Assembly: GCF_018320785.1 (NCBI RefSeq)
Contig: NC_054878.1
Span: 48,318,061 to 48,382,060 of the forward strand
Reading direction: 5' to 3'
Source of the DNA: Cheilinus undulatus
Lineage: Eukaryota > Chordata > Actinopteri > Labriformes > Labridae
DNA length: 64,000 bases
The translations under genes were made by a program, and so were the position numbers. Position 1 is the first letter of the stretch. Each line of letters starts with the position of its first letter. Of the stretch, positions 43,301 through 58,300 are shown one piece after another. The notes beneath the pieces are model-generated. The model was given only the letters and a program-made list of their open reading frames with translations. It did no database searches and was not told the DNA's origin.

Positions 43301-46300
43301 CTGGACGGTTTCAGAACAAGGGACGCAGAGGTTAGAGGAGAGCAGGAGTTGATGATCTGTTACATTGATGGGCTTATTAAAAATGTTCAGGGCTCGTGAC
43401 GGCGCTGGAGTGGCACTGGATCATTTACACGATATTATCATACGCACATTTTTAACACCATATTGAAATTTTGTTTTTTAATACCACGGTTATCGTCAAT
43501 ACCGGTACACCGTGACAGCCCTAGTCTGCAGCTGTTAAATCCACCCCAAAAACAATTAATATTCAAATAGTTTTAGAATGACTTCACATTTGATCTGTTT
43601 TTACAGAAATTCACTTGTCAGCCATTAACAGTTAAGATTAAAAAATGTGTTTAAACTGGCAAAAATGGCCAGATAAAGTGGTGAAAAGGGGTTAGAGAGT
43701 GGCAAAAATGGGCGATAAGCATCCAAATGGGTTGTGGAGTGGCACAAAGGGACTGAAACTTGCAGGAAATGTGATGAGAAAAGGTTAAAATGTGGCAAAC
43801 CATTACTGTTAAAGGAAAAAAAGGGCAGAAAGTAAATCAAAAATGGGTGAAAAGTGTCAAAAATTGTGAGAAAAGTAATGAAAAGTTGCAAAAATAGACA
43901 AAAAGGGGCAAAAATGGAAAAAGGAGGGATAAGACAGGCAAGAAAAGTGGTTTAAATGAGTTAAAAGAATGGTTAGGGTTAAGGAGGCAAAAATGGTCAA
44001 AATGATTAAAAAATGGGCTAAAAATGGCAAAAAGGTAAAAAAAAAATAGCCAATGGTAAAACACTGAAACCGCAGGAACGTGGGTTGAAGATTGATAAAA
44101 TAGCCCTTTTGCAAATGTACTTGATGACCCCTGCTCTACAGGTTTACCTTGGTGAGTTCAGGGAAAAGCTCCTGCACAGCGATGTCCAGCAGCACGTACG
44201 TCATCTGAGAAGGGAAAGTAAACGTCATGACCAGGATCAAAGTTTAATTCTTTTCAACATCATGGCTTTAAAGTTGATAAATGTCTTATTTTGATGGAGA
44301 GGTTCAATTACAGCTCCAGGATGCACGCTGTCTTTATGTGCATAAGAAGAAGTTCAAATTAGGGAAATCCTAATTATATAATGTCTTAGCATGTCTGCAT
44401 ACAACAATTTCACCAGCATAACAAACAGCTACACAAAGTTTAAATGAATTCAGATTTAAAGCTGTTGTAGTTTTAAGACTATTGCTTTTGTGCACCTGTT
44501 TGTTGAGGAGCGGCTGCTGGAGACCGTCGAAGAGGAGCCGGATGCCTTCGTATTTTGCCTCCTCGCCGATGCACTTTACCACAAAGTCTGCAATCACACA
44601 AACAGTTTGTATTCAGTGAATCTGCACTCATCAGCTGACTTCCCCAGGACCACATTCAGTCCCTGGAGGACATTCTGGGTGTGAATATTAAATATTCCAT
44701 GTCTACGGGCATAAATCCTGTTGTGGATTTGATCACCATTTCCACTGCCGGCATGTGTAAATCTGATTGGCTAATCAACATGGGATCAGCTAACGCTGGT
44801 GGACAACTGTTCAGCCTTCACCGTCAGTGTGAAGGGCCAGAGGAGGAAATATCTGGAGGATGACAGAGCTCTGCTGTTAGGGCATAAGACGCCTCCACAG
44901 TCGCATAAATCAGTAAAAATGTGGCTGTGAGGCATGTGGGAATGATAAAGCTACCTTTACTTGTCCAGCTCAGTGAAGGCACTGATTCAATCCCACATAA
45001 CTTTTTACAGCAGTGCTTCTCAACCTTGGGGTCAGGACTCCCGTGGGGATTGCGAGACACTGAGAGGGAGTCTGTATTTGCCCTAAAAAAAATAACTTTT
45101 TTTTTTTAATTACACTGTTGCCACTTTAAACCAATTCTGTCAAATTCTGTACCCCTTTTCATCATTTTCCCCACCAATTTAAACACATTTTTATCTTTAA
45201 ACACCTATTTCTGTCAGTTTTAAACTCTTTCCACTGCTTTATTTCTGCCTGTTGTTGCCACTTCTGAACCAATTCTTGCCACTTTAGCTTAATGTCACCT
45301 CTGTTGACCTATTATTGCTCCTATTAACTCCTTTTTACATCTATTTTTTCCCATTTTAATCACATGTCATCATTTGATATGACCATTTTTGCTAGTTTAA
45401 CCAATGTCTGCCAGTATCTGCCTATTTTTTTGGTCAGTTAACCCTGTTTGGCCAGTTTATACCAATGTTTCATCCCATTTCACCAAATTTCCACCCATTC
45501 TTACCAATTTAAAGCCATTTCAGCCACTTTTGAACTCCCCTTATCACTATTTATGCCCACTTTTTCCACATTAACCAATTTTTGCCATCAATTTTTTTTT
45601 GTTGCCATTTTTATGTTATTGTTGCAACTTCTAACACATTTCTGCTACTTTTTAAAATCCAATTTCACCACTTTTTCCACCTTTTCTTTGCCATTATTAA
45701 GCCACTTTAGACATTTTTATCCCATTTTAATTCTTTTTCTTTTCAACAAAATGGATTTACATTTTCAAGAAGGTTATTTACAACACAAATGATTGAAAAT
45801 GTATTTTTCTGTTTGATAAGAGTTGTTATTCTATTAGGTTAATTATAAAATATGGATATCACTGCTTTACTTTATAATGGACCATGACTTTGCTGACCTC
45901 CATGGGACCCCAGTTTGGCTGGGCGCCACAAAGCTCTCCCATTTACCCCACTTATGGGTGACCTTGTCTGCAGATGAGTATCTTGAATGTGCATGTCTAT
46001 GTTGAACCACCTTCAGGTACAGTGGGGGTCCCCAGTCTCTAGTACCTTTATTTTAGGGGTTGCAGGCTGAAAAGGTTGAGAACCACTGTTCTACAGGATG
46101 GTTATGAAGCTCTAAAATGACTTTTCACACCTCATACAGGTATCAATTTTCAGTGATATCAAGGCTGGGACTTTAAAACTGACCTGGTAAATACTTCATC
46201 ATCTCCTCAAACGTCTGCTTGGCTCTGACCTTTTTGTCTTCTGCCGTTCGCTCATCACTGTTTTCACAAAACACAGCATCTGCAGAAAGATAACACAACA

Positions 46301-49300
46301 CAAAGCACAAAAACCATGTATCAAATTACACAAGCGCTGGAAAGGCATGAGTTATCTCTACTGTATAATGCATATTTTAAATCAAATAAGAACAACAGTA
46401 TAAAAAGAGGAGATGTTAATGGAATACTGGTGTCAAACCACCAGGATAAAGTGCTGTGGTTCACTACTTTACTAATAACACAGACAGGCTGAGCCCACCT
46501 CTCAGCTGGGTGATGAGGGACACCATGTGGTGCTCCTGCAGGACCTGCTCCAGTTTGGACTGCATGTAGTGATCCATGTAGGCCTCAAACGAATTCTTGA
46601 AGAGGATCCTCCCTGCAGCTAGGACGTGGTGCAGCCAGTCGGAGATGTGAAACACCAGCCGGCCTGTCAATCCAAATATTACTCATTTATTTAAATGCTC
46701 TGTATTCTCTTAAATGAGCGCTATTTAACCCTTTCATTTAATGTGATCAATGTCCATGACTAACACATTCAGTTTTCTAACATCACACAAATCTTGTGGT
46801 ATTTTGTCCTTTTAGGTGCATTGTAGTTAAGTGACCATGATGAGGCAGCAGGTGATGAAGACAGAATCAGATGTGTACAGAAACTTTACGATTACAAACA
46901 CAGTCATGGACGCATTCAGCTGAAAGTCACCGGTTTACACAGTCACGGGTTTAACTGTAACACCGGTGTTATTTTCATTATTTTACAGGTTTAAATGTCA
47001 GCCTATGTAATAGAATATTCTGGTTTCAGCTGGTCCAACAGACGGGTTTGTCTCCGTGCAACTACAATACCAAACTGTTGGCACGTGGACCATCCGACCA
47101 TCCCTCACATCTACCAATTTATTCATCCATCCATCCATCCATCCCTCACATCCAACTATCCATCCATCCATCCATCCATCCCTCACATCCAACTATCCAT
47201 CCATCCATCCATCCATCCAACCATCTATCCAACCATCCCTCACATCCAACCAACCATCCATCCATCAAACCATCCATCCATCATCCATCGAACAATCCAT
47301 GCATCCATCCGTCCCTCAAACCCATCTATTAATTCGTCCATACATCCATCCATCCTCTCTAAAATGCTCCATTTATACCCAGTCATGTTACTGACCTGTT
47401 GATAATTACCCAAATTAGTTGTTAAATGCCCCTCCAGCTGATTTTTATAAGTTCCAAATAGCCGCCTGGTCCCAAATAAACATCTCGTCTGCTCAGTGAT
47501 TGAGACAAATAAATGCCTGGGCTATTATTTGGTGTTTTACGGTATGTTGTTTATGTTTTACCATGAATCAAGTATGAGTCTATGGGGTTTTATCTACATT
47601 TCACACATCCCAACTTTTTTGGAATTGGGGTTGCAGATTTTAACAGAACTGCTCAGTAAGATAAAGTGTCTCTCCTTCATTGCATGACTTACCCACATAC
47701 ATCATGTAGTCGTACATGCCGCTGACGGTGACCTTCTCCATGAAGTAGTTGTGGTTGTGTTTCCTATCTGAACCCTCCATCAGGTTGGCGTTGTTCTTGA
47801 AAAGGTCGTTGAAAAGCTGCAGGTCAGAAAGAATGCCATCATTGAGCAGAGCTGACATGCATGTAAATAACAGGAAATCTGTGGGTTTGCATTTTTAGGA
47901 CATATAAAGGTCCCAGTATTCCTTTATGTAGTTTCATAACCAGCTAAAACTCCCCACAGGAGCTTTAAGGCTTGAGTCCAAGAACCTCGGCTTTATCAGA
48001 ACTGTCACTCCGGAGAAAAACCCCACATTTATAGCAGAAACACCCTCAACACTGCCTCCTAGAGGTAGCTGATAAAAGTGAACTATCAAACTGACAGAAG
48101 AGCTGCTCTGACACGACTGGCAGGAACATGCACTGAGCATTTTTACCTTCTTGTTGTTCTCTGCAGTCGGGCTGAGGATGGTCAGCTCGGGTCGGCTCGG
48201 TTTAGGTTTGGGCGACTCGCAGGAGTTAAAGAAGGACTGGATGAACGGCTCCAGATTCTGTCCTTTCTGGAATTAAAGGGTCATCAGTTTCATGATGAAC
48301 TCCAGAGAGATGTATGTGGAAATAATCAAAACCATACAACATAGGAGTGGCCCACCTCTTTTATCAGTTTCCCTGGAACTGACTTGAAAATTTTTCCTGG
48401 AAGATAAAGACTCAGTTAAAAATAGAGAAGGAACGACCTCAAGATAAGAGAGGCAGTAAGAGGAGAACATGAGCTCAGTTTAGACTCAGGCATGATGAAT
48501 GGATGAGCAACATTTCACCATGACTTCACCCAGACTGTTTCCTGCTAGGCTAAGTTAAACAGCTATAGGATGAGGTGGATGCAGCAGGAAATACTGACAG
48601 ACAGGAGGTGACACCACAGGGCATTTAAGCTGCTCTATACTCATTTCTACTCATCAGTTTACATGTAATACTGATAAAAAGGCAGAAAGCTGCAATTTAA
48701 GTGTTGAACATTCATGCTTTGTTCCTCCTCCTGTATTTCTGCTGCATCTTTTTAACATCACGTCTCATCGCCTCTTCAGATTATCTCCACAGAACTCTTA
48801 TCTGTGCTGACTTTCATTTTCAATGTGAATTTGAAAACAATTACTGAAACCTTTAGTTTCTGGTAAATTTCGGTTTCAGTTAACTAATTTTCATCACTTT
48901 CCCACAGCACACTACAAACTAAGAGTTCTGGGAAATCTCCAAGACTGCCGTATGAATCTTCAGCTATAAATTAAAATGTACAGAACTGCTGATGAAGACT
49001 GCTGGAAGTGTTGCCTGAAGCATCAATGTACTGTTCATCAGTGGTTCTCAACCTTGGGGTCGTAACCCCTTGGGGGGTCATGAGACACTAAAAGGGGGTC
49101 ACCAGATGCCTTAAAAAATGATAGGAATATTTTTTCTATTACACTGCCACTTTACACCAAATTTTGCCAAATGTTAACCCTTTATCATCACTTTTTAACA
49201 CAAATTTTGCCGGTTTTAGCACATTTTTGCCACTTAAAACCCTTTTCTGTCCTTTTTAAACAATTTTTCTGCCTGTTTTTGACACTTCCAAACCAATTCT

Positions 49301-52300
49301 TGCTACTTTCTGCCTATTGTTCCCCCTTTGACCCATTATTGCCTCTATCAACCACTTTATACACCTCCTTTTGCCCTTTTTAACCACAGTTAAACAATGT
49401 TTGCCCAATTATATCAATTTTTCAACCCATTCCACATAATTTCCACCTTTTTTTGCACTTTAAAGCCTGTCAGCCACTTTTTAATCCCCATTAGCACTTT
49501 TTGTGCCCATTTTTGCCACTTAAATCTTTTTTTTTTGCCTCTTTTAACCCATTTATGCTCTTTAAAAATCCCATTTCACCACCTTTTCCACCATTTCTTT
49601 GCCACTATTAACCAATTTTAGCCATTTTTAACCCATTTTAATTAAGTTTTAAACAAAAGTTATTTCATATAAATATAAATTTCATATATATATGGTTTTC
49701 ACAGCTTACCACTGCTGTAGATCAATATTTTGACTTTCTGTCGATCTGACTGGATTATTAACTAACAATCAATGTTTCAATGCACATCTATGGGTCGTTA
49801 CACCCCTTTGTATAAGGTCTAAACAGAAAGGGTAATTGGGTTTTTAGTGACTTAGTTTGAGTATTTTGATGTAGTTCTTTGTGACTAACTGGTTCTTTGA
49901 GGCATCTACAGGTGAGATTACAACTACAGCGATGTTGTAATTTACTATAAAACTAGTGCTGTTACTCGATTAAAAAAATTAATCAAGTTAAACACATCAC
50001 TACGCTGTGACTAATCATGATTAATCACAGCACTTTTTAAAATATGATTAGTATATTTTTATGTTTTTAGATTTTAAAGGTTATTACTGTCAAGTGTTTT
50101 TTATTTATTCTTTTAATTTTATGTACAGCACATATAAGTGCTGATCTGAGTCCTTATCGATACCACTATCAATACTTTCTATAGTTTGGTGGAAAGACAA
50201 AATAAGGTCAAATATCTAAACTACAAGTGATCTTAGCTGAGTAGTGCTTGAGTTAAAAAGCTATGATTCAGTCTGTCACATCTATTGTATATTCCTCAAA
50301 TATAAACTCATATTCACACTGTATTTATTGAAGTTTTTCATCAGAAACTAAACTTTCCCATTTTTATGTGACATTTGAACACATCTAAACCTATAGAATA
50401 CAGATGTCTAATTTACTGAGGTTACCTGAATGCATCATATTTTACGTCTTCAGCTCGTAAAGTTTGCTAATTAACTCCAATTTTTCCAATCCCACCGCGG
50501 CTGTCTACACTGGATTGATATTAACAAACAGGACTGTCTCAGAGTTTTGGAGCACTTTTCAGCATTTATCTGAGCAGCTGAAGAAGAAAACTGTCCTGAA
50601 GCAGCTGAACAGAGTGGTATGACCATGGCTTGATCCCGTGTTGTTGTTAGCGTCTTCACTAACATTAGCAAAGATGTGCTTTGCCTAAAGGTGGAACTTA
50701 AGACTCGTTGTCCTTTGGTGTAAAGACAGTTCATCACTGCAGCATGAACCCACAGTTTTGGTCTTAACTAACATTCTCCAGCTTTTTAAAAAGAAAATTG
50801 CCGTTAAGCAGCTCTGGGTCTGTCTCCTCACTCATCGCTGTTGGCTGTGTCTGACCCTCTCACCGCTTCACCCCCAGGTATTGAACATCCGCGCTGGAGG
50901 ACTACTGGAGCGAGTTGGGGTCAAACTTAGTCACATGATTAAACTGCGTTATTATTTTTTTAACATGTTAAGTTTTCAAGATTAATCACAAGTGTTAATG
51001 CGTCAATGTTAACAGCCCCATGTAAACGATTTAAAATCTCATTTAGCTCATTAACCATCAGGTCAACACAGACATAGATGCACCGCGTACTTACCGAGGT
51101 TGACATCCGGCAGCATCCTGTCCAAGAACTGAGACTCCATGCTGTGTGGAGACAGGAAGTCTGCCAACAGCTGACTGTTACTGAGCTCTGGATGCTGCAG
51201 GAGTCTCTGCACACAAAATCGGACCATCACAAACACAAATAAGGAATCTAAAACATTTATAGGTAAGAGATCAGCTCACTCTGTGATTAACAAGCAGCCG
51301 AGCAACATTACTCCAGAGCTGAAGACCCATAACAGATCAGCCTTCTAGTTTATCGCTAGTAATCTAAATACCTGCAAATATTCCTCAAACTCCTCCCTTT
51401 TTGACACGAGGAAGTCATAATTCTTTGGTCCAATGATTCTCTTGGATGGAAGCTGTGCATCTGCAAACGTTCCTGCAGATCAAACATTAAATAAAAAAAT
51501 TCACAGGAAGTCCATTAAGTACAACAAATAAGAAAAAAATAAATGAAGAACACACTCATATTTATAAAATCCTTAATTGGCTGATGTTTGCATATTAATA
51601 TATTTTAAAAAACATTACCGTGAAATTCAGTGAGTTTGGATTCCAGCACATAGAACTCCAAATATCTTCTGAAAACCGACCACTTCTCAGTATCATGACC
51701 CACTACGAGAAGAAGAGAAAAAACTAAACAGGTCTGACACTGATTTCCCACTTTGATAAAATCAGAGAAACTCAAAAAAGCTGCATGTTTGCAAACTGGA
51801 CTAAAGTTTATTCCATGAACAAGTTTTACAGAAAACTACCAGCTGGTGATTAATGTGGCGCTACAGTTTCCAGGTGTCAAGAAGAAGAGCTGGGGTTAAT
51901 ACCTGTGGTACTACTATATAACCAAGGGGCTGATAATGACATGCTGACCTTTAACCTTCAAAATCCAGTCAGTTCATCCCTGAGTCAGAGTCAAAATAAA
52001 CTCAGAGTTTGGAGAAAATCTAAATGATTCTTTAGACACACAAGAACAATGACCTTGACCTTTGACCTACAAAATCTGATCAGTTCATCACTGGGTCAGG
52101 GGGAAAAACAACCAATCAAACAAATGACAAACCAAACGGCCGACTGACCAACTATCGATTGATCAATCAATCTTCATTTGTGTTACTGAATAACCACAGT
52201 TAAGAGAGAAGCTCACATTTGACCTTGTCTCCTTCTCAGTCACTCACCTTCCTTCCTGTCGTTGCGTTCCACATCGATGCAGAAGACCGGGATCTTCTCC

Positions 52301-55300
52301 CTCTTGGCCTCGTCGTCGTAGACGTCGATGTAAGGGATGGTGATGCTCCAGGCCGACAGGTTCCTCAGGGTGCCTGGCGTGCTGGCTGGCTCCACCATGG
52401 AGTCGTCCTCCATCACCACGGTCGCCTCCTCCACCTGCAGAGAACAAACAGCCTGCTAAAGCTAAAATGCTTTTATCTGTTCTATAGACCATTTCTTGTG
52501 TGTGATGCTGATGCTGAACACCATGTGGAGCGTGGCTTATGTTGTGTAAAATACCAAGACTCAAAGTGACTGCATTAAGGCGTAGAAGCAAAGGGTTTTT
52601 GGTCAGCATCCAGCATGGTGAGCAGGCTTAGTGTTTATGGGTTTATTGTCAGGGATAAATAGACTGGCAATGCAAAAGAAGAAAAGGTGCACTAGATATT
52701 TTTTCTGATGCTCAGAGATCACAACAGTTCATTTCACAAACCAGAATTATGAAAATTCACAACTTTTAATTGGCTTTAAGTATAAAATTACATGCAATAA
52801 CCATGCAACATGGAAAACTCTTTGTTAAGATTGAAAATTGTGGCAACTGGCACCCATACCTGCGCGTTCCCCTGCGTGGAAAACACACCCCCACTAGAAA
52901 TATGGAGCGAGCAGACCAGGGAGCGCACCTCAGTGCGTCCAGCTTCTGTCTCCCAGGCCAGCCCTTGGCAGCTCGTGTTAAAAGCCTGTTTAAAAACTGC
53001 ATGTTTCCTCCTTCCATGCATTGGATTATTTGGGATTCCCAAAACCTGTTTTCCCTTTTCTGTCCTGTTCGCCTGGAAGGTCTCTACACCTCCTCACAAC
53101 GGTGTTTAGCCAGTTAGCCGGCACAGGCTTTGATAGGAAGTGAGACAGGAGGTCTGACTCCATCAGATAAACTTGTAGATACTGATTGCCTTGGCTTGTA
53201 ATTAAGGGATCTGAGATAGTGACTCTAGGTTTTGGGATTGTTTGGGTTTGGTGTTGAACTGTTGAGTAAACTGTGGGGATTACTGGAACTGCTTTTGTGT
53301 TGTGTGGTTTTTGTAGCATCCGCTACAAAATGACATTTGGTTTCCTGTTTGTAAAATGGCACATTACTGTGAAAGAAACACAAAGGAGATATTCTAGCAC
53401 TCCTGAGAAAACTACAGCTTTTAAGTGAGTTATCAGGAATAAAAAAACAAACTTCAGTATAAGGGTAACAGACTAGACATTAGAATAATAAACTCTCACC
53501 GTGTCGTCTTCTACGTCGTTCATGGCGCTGGGCGGCAGCATGGCCCCCTCCATAGTCGTGCTTCTGAACACACCTTTGATTTTACTGCCGATTCTGCTGA
53601 TCCCGAATGACTCACCTCTTTTAGACAAGTTCCTGAGGAGAACAGGAAAATAAATGTGCAAACGCTTTTGAGTTGTAATTATCTGGCATGCTTTAAACTG
53701 AGAAGCCCCATGAATAACTGGGGCAAAGCATGAACACTTATGCAATTCCATTTTTCGTCTGCTGTGATCATGCTTGAAAAGCAGAAGCAGAAACAGGACT
53801 ATTCATTTATTAATGGTTCAGTTTAGTTCAGTAACCCTGATCTTTTTAGTTCCACAACCAGTGTCCGCCCAGTCTTACTCATAGTGATGGGAATTACAGC
53901 TCTTTTAAATGATCTGGATCATTTGTGCAGCTCAGAGCTAGATAACTCTTCATTTGGTACCAGTTTGGCTTTTTTATATGTATTTAACAAAATACTTGAT
54001 ACTGTTTCATTGCTGTAATCTGTTTTCTTAACATTAAAGGCTCAATCTTGAAGCTAAAGTTAATTAGCAAGCATCAGTGACAAAATAAAACATACACTAA
54101 AGCAATGCAGTTAAATGGACTTCACGTTAAACACAGAGCAGCCTGCAGGGACATAAAGGGAATCTGCATGCATTAAACGCTGCACTGCTTGTTTGCATCC
54201 AGTGTGTTACAGACAGCAGATCCAGAGAGGCCAGGAAACATGCTGAACACTGACTTACCTGCTCTCCTCTAAAATGAAGCTATTTCTGGAATAAGACAAA
54301 CAACCAACAATGACACACTTCCTTCAATGCATGTGAGAAGAGCTTAAAAGAGGGGAATCCTCTAATAAAAGACACACTTTATGGACAAAAGTATGTGGCC
54401 GCCTGACCATTCCACCAACTTTCATATGGAGTTGTCCTGCTTTTACAGCTCTAACAGCCTCCACTTTCTTCTTAGAAGGCTTTCCACAAGATTCTGGAGT
54501 GTTTCTGTATATCTATTCATTCTGTAGAGCATTTATGAGGTCAGGCTCTGATGTTGGACCAGAAGGCCTGGCTCACAATCTCTGTTCCAGTTCATCCCAA
54601 AGGTGCTGGATGGGGTTGAGGTCAGGATTCTGTGTGAACTCCTCAAACCATGTCTTTCTAGTCCTTCTTTGTGCTCTGGGGCACAGTCATGCAGGAATAG
54701 AAAAGGACCTTCCCCAAACAGTTGCCACACAGTTGGAAGCATAGCATTGTCCAGAATGTCTTGGTCTGTTGAAGCATTAAGATTGGCCTTCACTGGAGAA
54801 AAGAGGCCTAAAACAGCCCCCTATCATTATCCCTCCTCCACCAAACTCACAGTCAGACAGGTAACGTTCTCCCAGCATCCTCCACACCCAGACTCATGAT
54901 AGGTCACTTGACAGAACACGTTTCCACTGCTCCACAGTCCAGTGTTGGTGTGTTTTACTCCACTCCATCTGATGCTTGGTGTTGGACTTGGTGATGTGAA
55001 GCTTACATGCAGCTGTTACCATGGAAACCCATTCATGAAGCTCCTGCTGCAGTTTTAGTGTTTGCATTAATGCCAGTGGAAGTTCAGAACTCTTCAGCTA
55101 TGGAATCAACACACTTGGAGACTCCTACCCATGATCCTTAGGATCCTTAGCCTAGTGATTTTATGTGGTCGTCCTCTTCTAGCTGAGTTGCTGTTGTTCC
55201 TAAAGTCTTCCACTTTCTAATAAAATCACTGACAGTTGACTATGAAGTATCTAGCAGGGTTGAATTATGTCAAAAGTGGCATTATCACAGAACCACGCTG

Positions 55301-58300
55301 GGAGTCTTTGAGCTCTAAAGAATGACACATTTAGGATCACAGATGTTTGAGACTGCATGGACAGGTGAGGATTTTATACACCTGGATCAATAATTAACAG
55401 GTGTAGCCAAATACTTTTGTCCATTCATTGTACCTTGTAAAAACACCATTCACTGCATATTCAGCAATGCAGCTTTTAAAATAACTGAGAAATTCTTCAG
55501 TTTAAGGCATAAATGTTAAAAAACTTGGAGCATACTCTAGCACTGGGTGTTTTTTGGAAGAATACATCAAGGACAAGATTCCGTTATGAATGAAAATCTG
55601 ATCATTATTGTTAGATGATTAATTTTCCTCTCTAAAAATGAACAGATCTGATATTTCAGTACAAACAAATCTGGAAAACAGGTTAAACTTGTTAGAAGAA
55701 TGAAGAATGAATTAAAAGCAGAAGCCTTAAGCTCAACCAAAACTTGTCATGAATGTCACAAACCTGTTGATTCTTGAGTTTCTGGTTGGAGACTCAGCTC
55801 CTCTCAGCAGGTGTCTGAAATACTGAAAACAAACAGGAGACTTGTTTCTTCATAGCTCTGAATCCAGTAAATACTCTGGGCTCAAATTTGTTCACAAAGA
55901 ACCATCTTTCATCTGTCATTAAAACAGATATAAACTGAATGTGATACTTTTAAAATAGATGTGCAATCTCTGTAAATGACCTGCGGAAGTATGGAGCTAT
56001 TATTGTTGCAAAAGTATTTGCATATGCGTACAAAGATCTGCACACAAATCAAAAAATGCGTGCACAAATCCACAAATGCATGTACAGATCTGCAAATGAG
56101 TGCACAAATCCACAAATGTGTGCACAGATCTGTAAATTCGTGTAAAGATTTGCAAATGTGTGCCAAGTTTTGCAAATTTGTACAAAGATCCACAAATGTG
56201 TGCACTTATCTGCAAATATGTAGACCAGTTTGTAATTGTGGACTTAGTTCATTTTGGTTCAGAATCTGCCTCTCAATTGGCTGTCATACACACGTGACTT
56301 TTGCAACATTTGTACCGCGCATGATTTTTACTCAGATCCGTAAGCGTGTACTGAGATCTGTAAGCATGCAGGGCTGGGTCTGTTGCCCTCAGCGCAGGCT
56401 CACAGGCGAGGCTGCCATTCTCATCACATCGGAATCACACAGGAGGCAGCAGTTAAGACTTACTAACGGCTCTATATAACGTCAGAGTGGAAGGAGAAAT
56501 GTTATCAGATTATACTGTCATTGTTATTATTCATATTTTGATTGATAGAGTGAATAAAATAATGGCTTCCTTATCTCTAAAATCATGTCAGAGCAGTGGT
56601 TGAATTGCCATCTCTACAAGACAGGGTTTCATGTGTTGTATTTAACAGAAACCACCATTATGATGCTGTATGAGCAATAAGATCGATAGGGTGGTCAGTA
56701 ACATTTATATTTATATGAATAACAGAGGAAGACAAAGATTGACGGCCATACATGGAGCTGAACAGCACCCACCAATGTTGACATCTTAATCACATTACTC
56801 CGTTATCTTTGAACGTGTTGATTAGGTGGCTGAGTGGTAACATCGCGGACTTTCATCTACCTAGCCGTGGGTTCGAATCTTGCATTATCCTAAATATTTA
56901 TTTCTTATTACCTGGCCAGGAAACATATTGGACTTGAAAATTTGCTTTAATGTGTGATCAAACAATTGGCCTGATGAAATAGTCATTTCAGTCCATTACA
57001 GTTCGCACTAAACAGTTATTTTAATATTTTGATCATCTGCTCTGACATCACGCTGATAGCTCCGTCAGCTGCCCTTAAAATAGAAAATTGCTCTGCAGTC
57101 CCGTGAGCAAAAGAATCCCAACATAAAAATGTAAAAGCTAAAGTTCTGCTGTGGCCACCAGAAAAACTCTGAAATTAGAGACCTCAGAGTCACCTGGCTC
57201 TGCCCAATGTGGTGCTGATCCTGCACCTGCAGAACAAACAGAGCCAGCATGATGACTCTTTTTGTCCAGTTCTATACATTTATTTCTTATTACCTGTTTG
57301 TTTTTTTTGCTGGTAACTTTTATACACCGATCATGAATTTAATCACTCAGGCACGGAAATAGACACAGTGTCTGTTATGCTTGATGCTTTCGTTGAATCA
57401 GCATCAAGCCAGAATCCGCGCATGTGCGGGCGGGAGGAGATGACAGGTAGAGGGAGTCTTCAGCCATGGACAAAAAGAGTCATCACGCTGGCTCTGTTTG
57501 TTCTGCAGGTGCAGGATCAGCAGCACCACACTGGGCAGAGCCAGGTGACTTTGAGGTCTCTAATTTCAGAGTTTTCCTGGTAGACACAGCAGAACTTTAG
57601 CTTTTACATTTTTATGTTGGGATTCCTTTGCTCACGGGACTTTTTTTTCTATTTTGAGGGCAGCCGAAGGGACTATCGGCGTGATGTCAGAGCAAATGAT
57701 CAAGAATGTAAATGACCGCGGTATTAAAATGACTGTTTAGTGCGAACTGTAATGGACTGAAATGAATATTTTGTCAAGCCGATCATTTTGATCACACATT
57801 AAAGCAAATTTTCAAGTCCAATATGTTTCCTGGCCAGGTAATAAGAAATAAATATTTAGGATAATGCAAGATTCGAACCCACGGCTAGGTAGATGAAAGT
57901 CCGCGATGTTACCACTCAGCCACCTAATCAACACGTTCAAAGATAACGGAGTAATGTGATTAAGATGTCAACATTGGTGGGTGCTGTTCAGCTCCATGTA
58001 TGGCCGTCAATCTTTGTCTTCCTCTGTTATTCATATAAATATAAATGTTACTGACCACCCTATCGATCTTATTGCTCATACAGCATCATAATGGTGATTT
58101 CTGTTAAATACAACACATGAAACCCTGTCTTGTAGAGATGGCAATTCAACCACTGCTCTGACACGATTTTAGAGATATATAGAGCCGTTACTAAGTCTTA
58201 ACTGCTGCCTCCTGTGTGATTCCGATGTGATGAGAAAGGCAGCCTCGCCTGTGAGCCTGCGCTGAGGGCAACAGACCCAGCCCTTCACGCTTACAGGTCT

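Noticed and set aside
46995..47402. H-P-S-I repeat proteins
   Set aside because: Translation of an ATCC microsatellite in an snx14 intron; all frames give a similar repeat.
52766..53319. Possible additional gene with open frames on both strands
   Set aside because: Overlapping frames on both strands, no recognisable domain, within an snx14 intron; more likely an unclassified repeat.
55976..56479. 167-codon frame with repeated C-T-x-L-Q-M peptides
   Set aside because: It arises from the short tandem repeat in the left arm of the palindrome; the mirrored frame in the right arm is on the other strand and is equally spurious.
56820..56890. Functional tRNA-Ser gene
   Set aside because: The acceptor and anticodon stems are largely unpaired; only the A- and B-box-like text remains. 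It fits a SINE-type relic.
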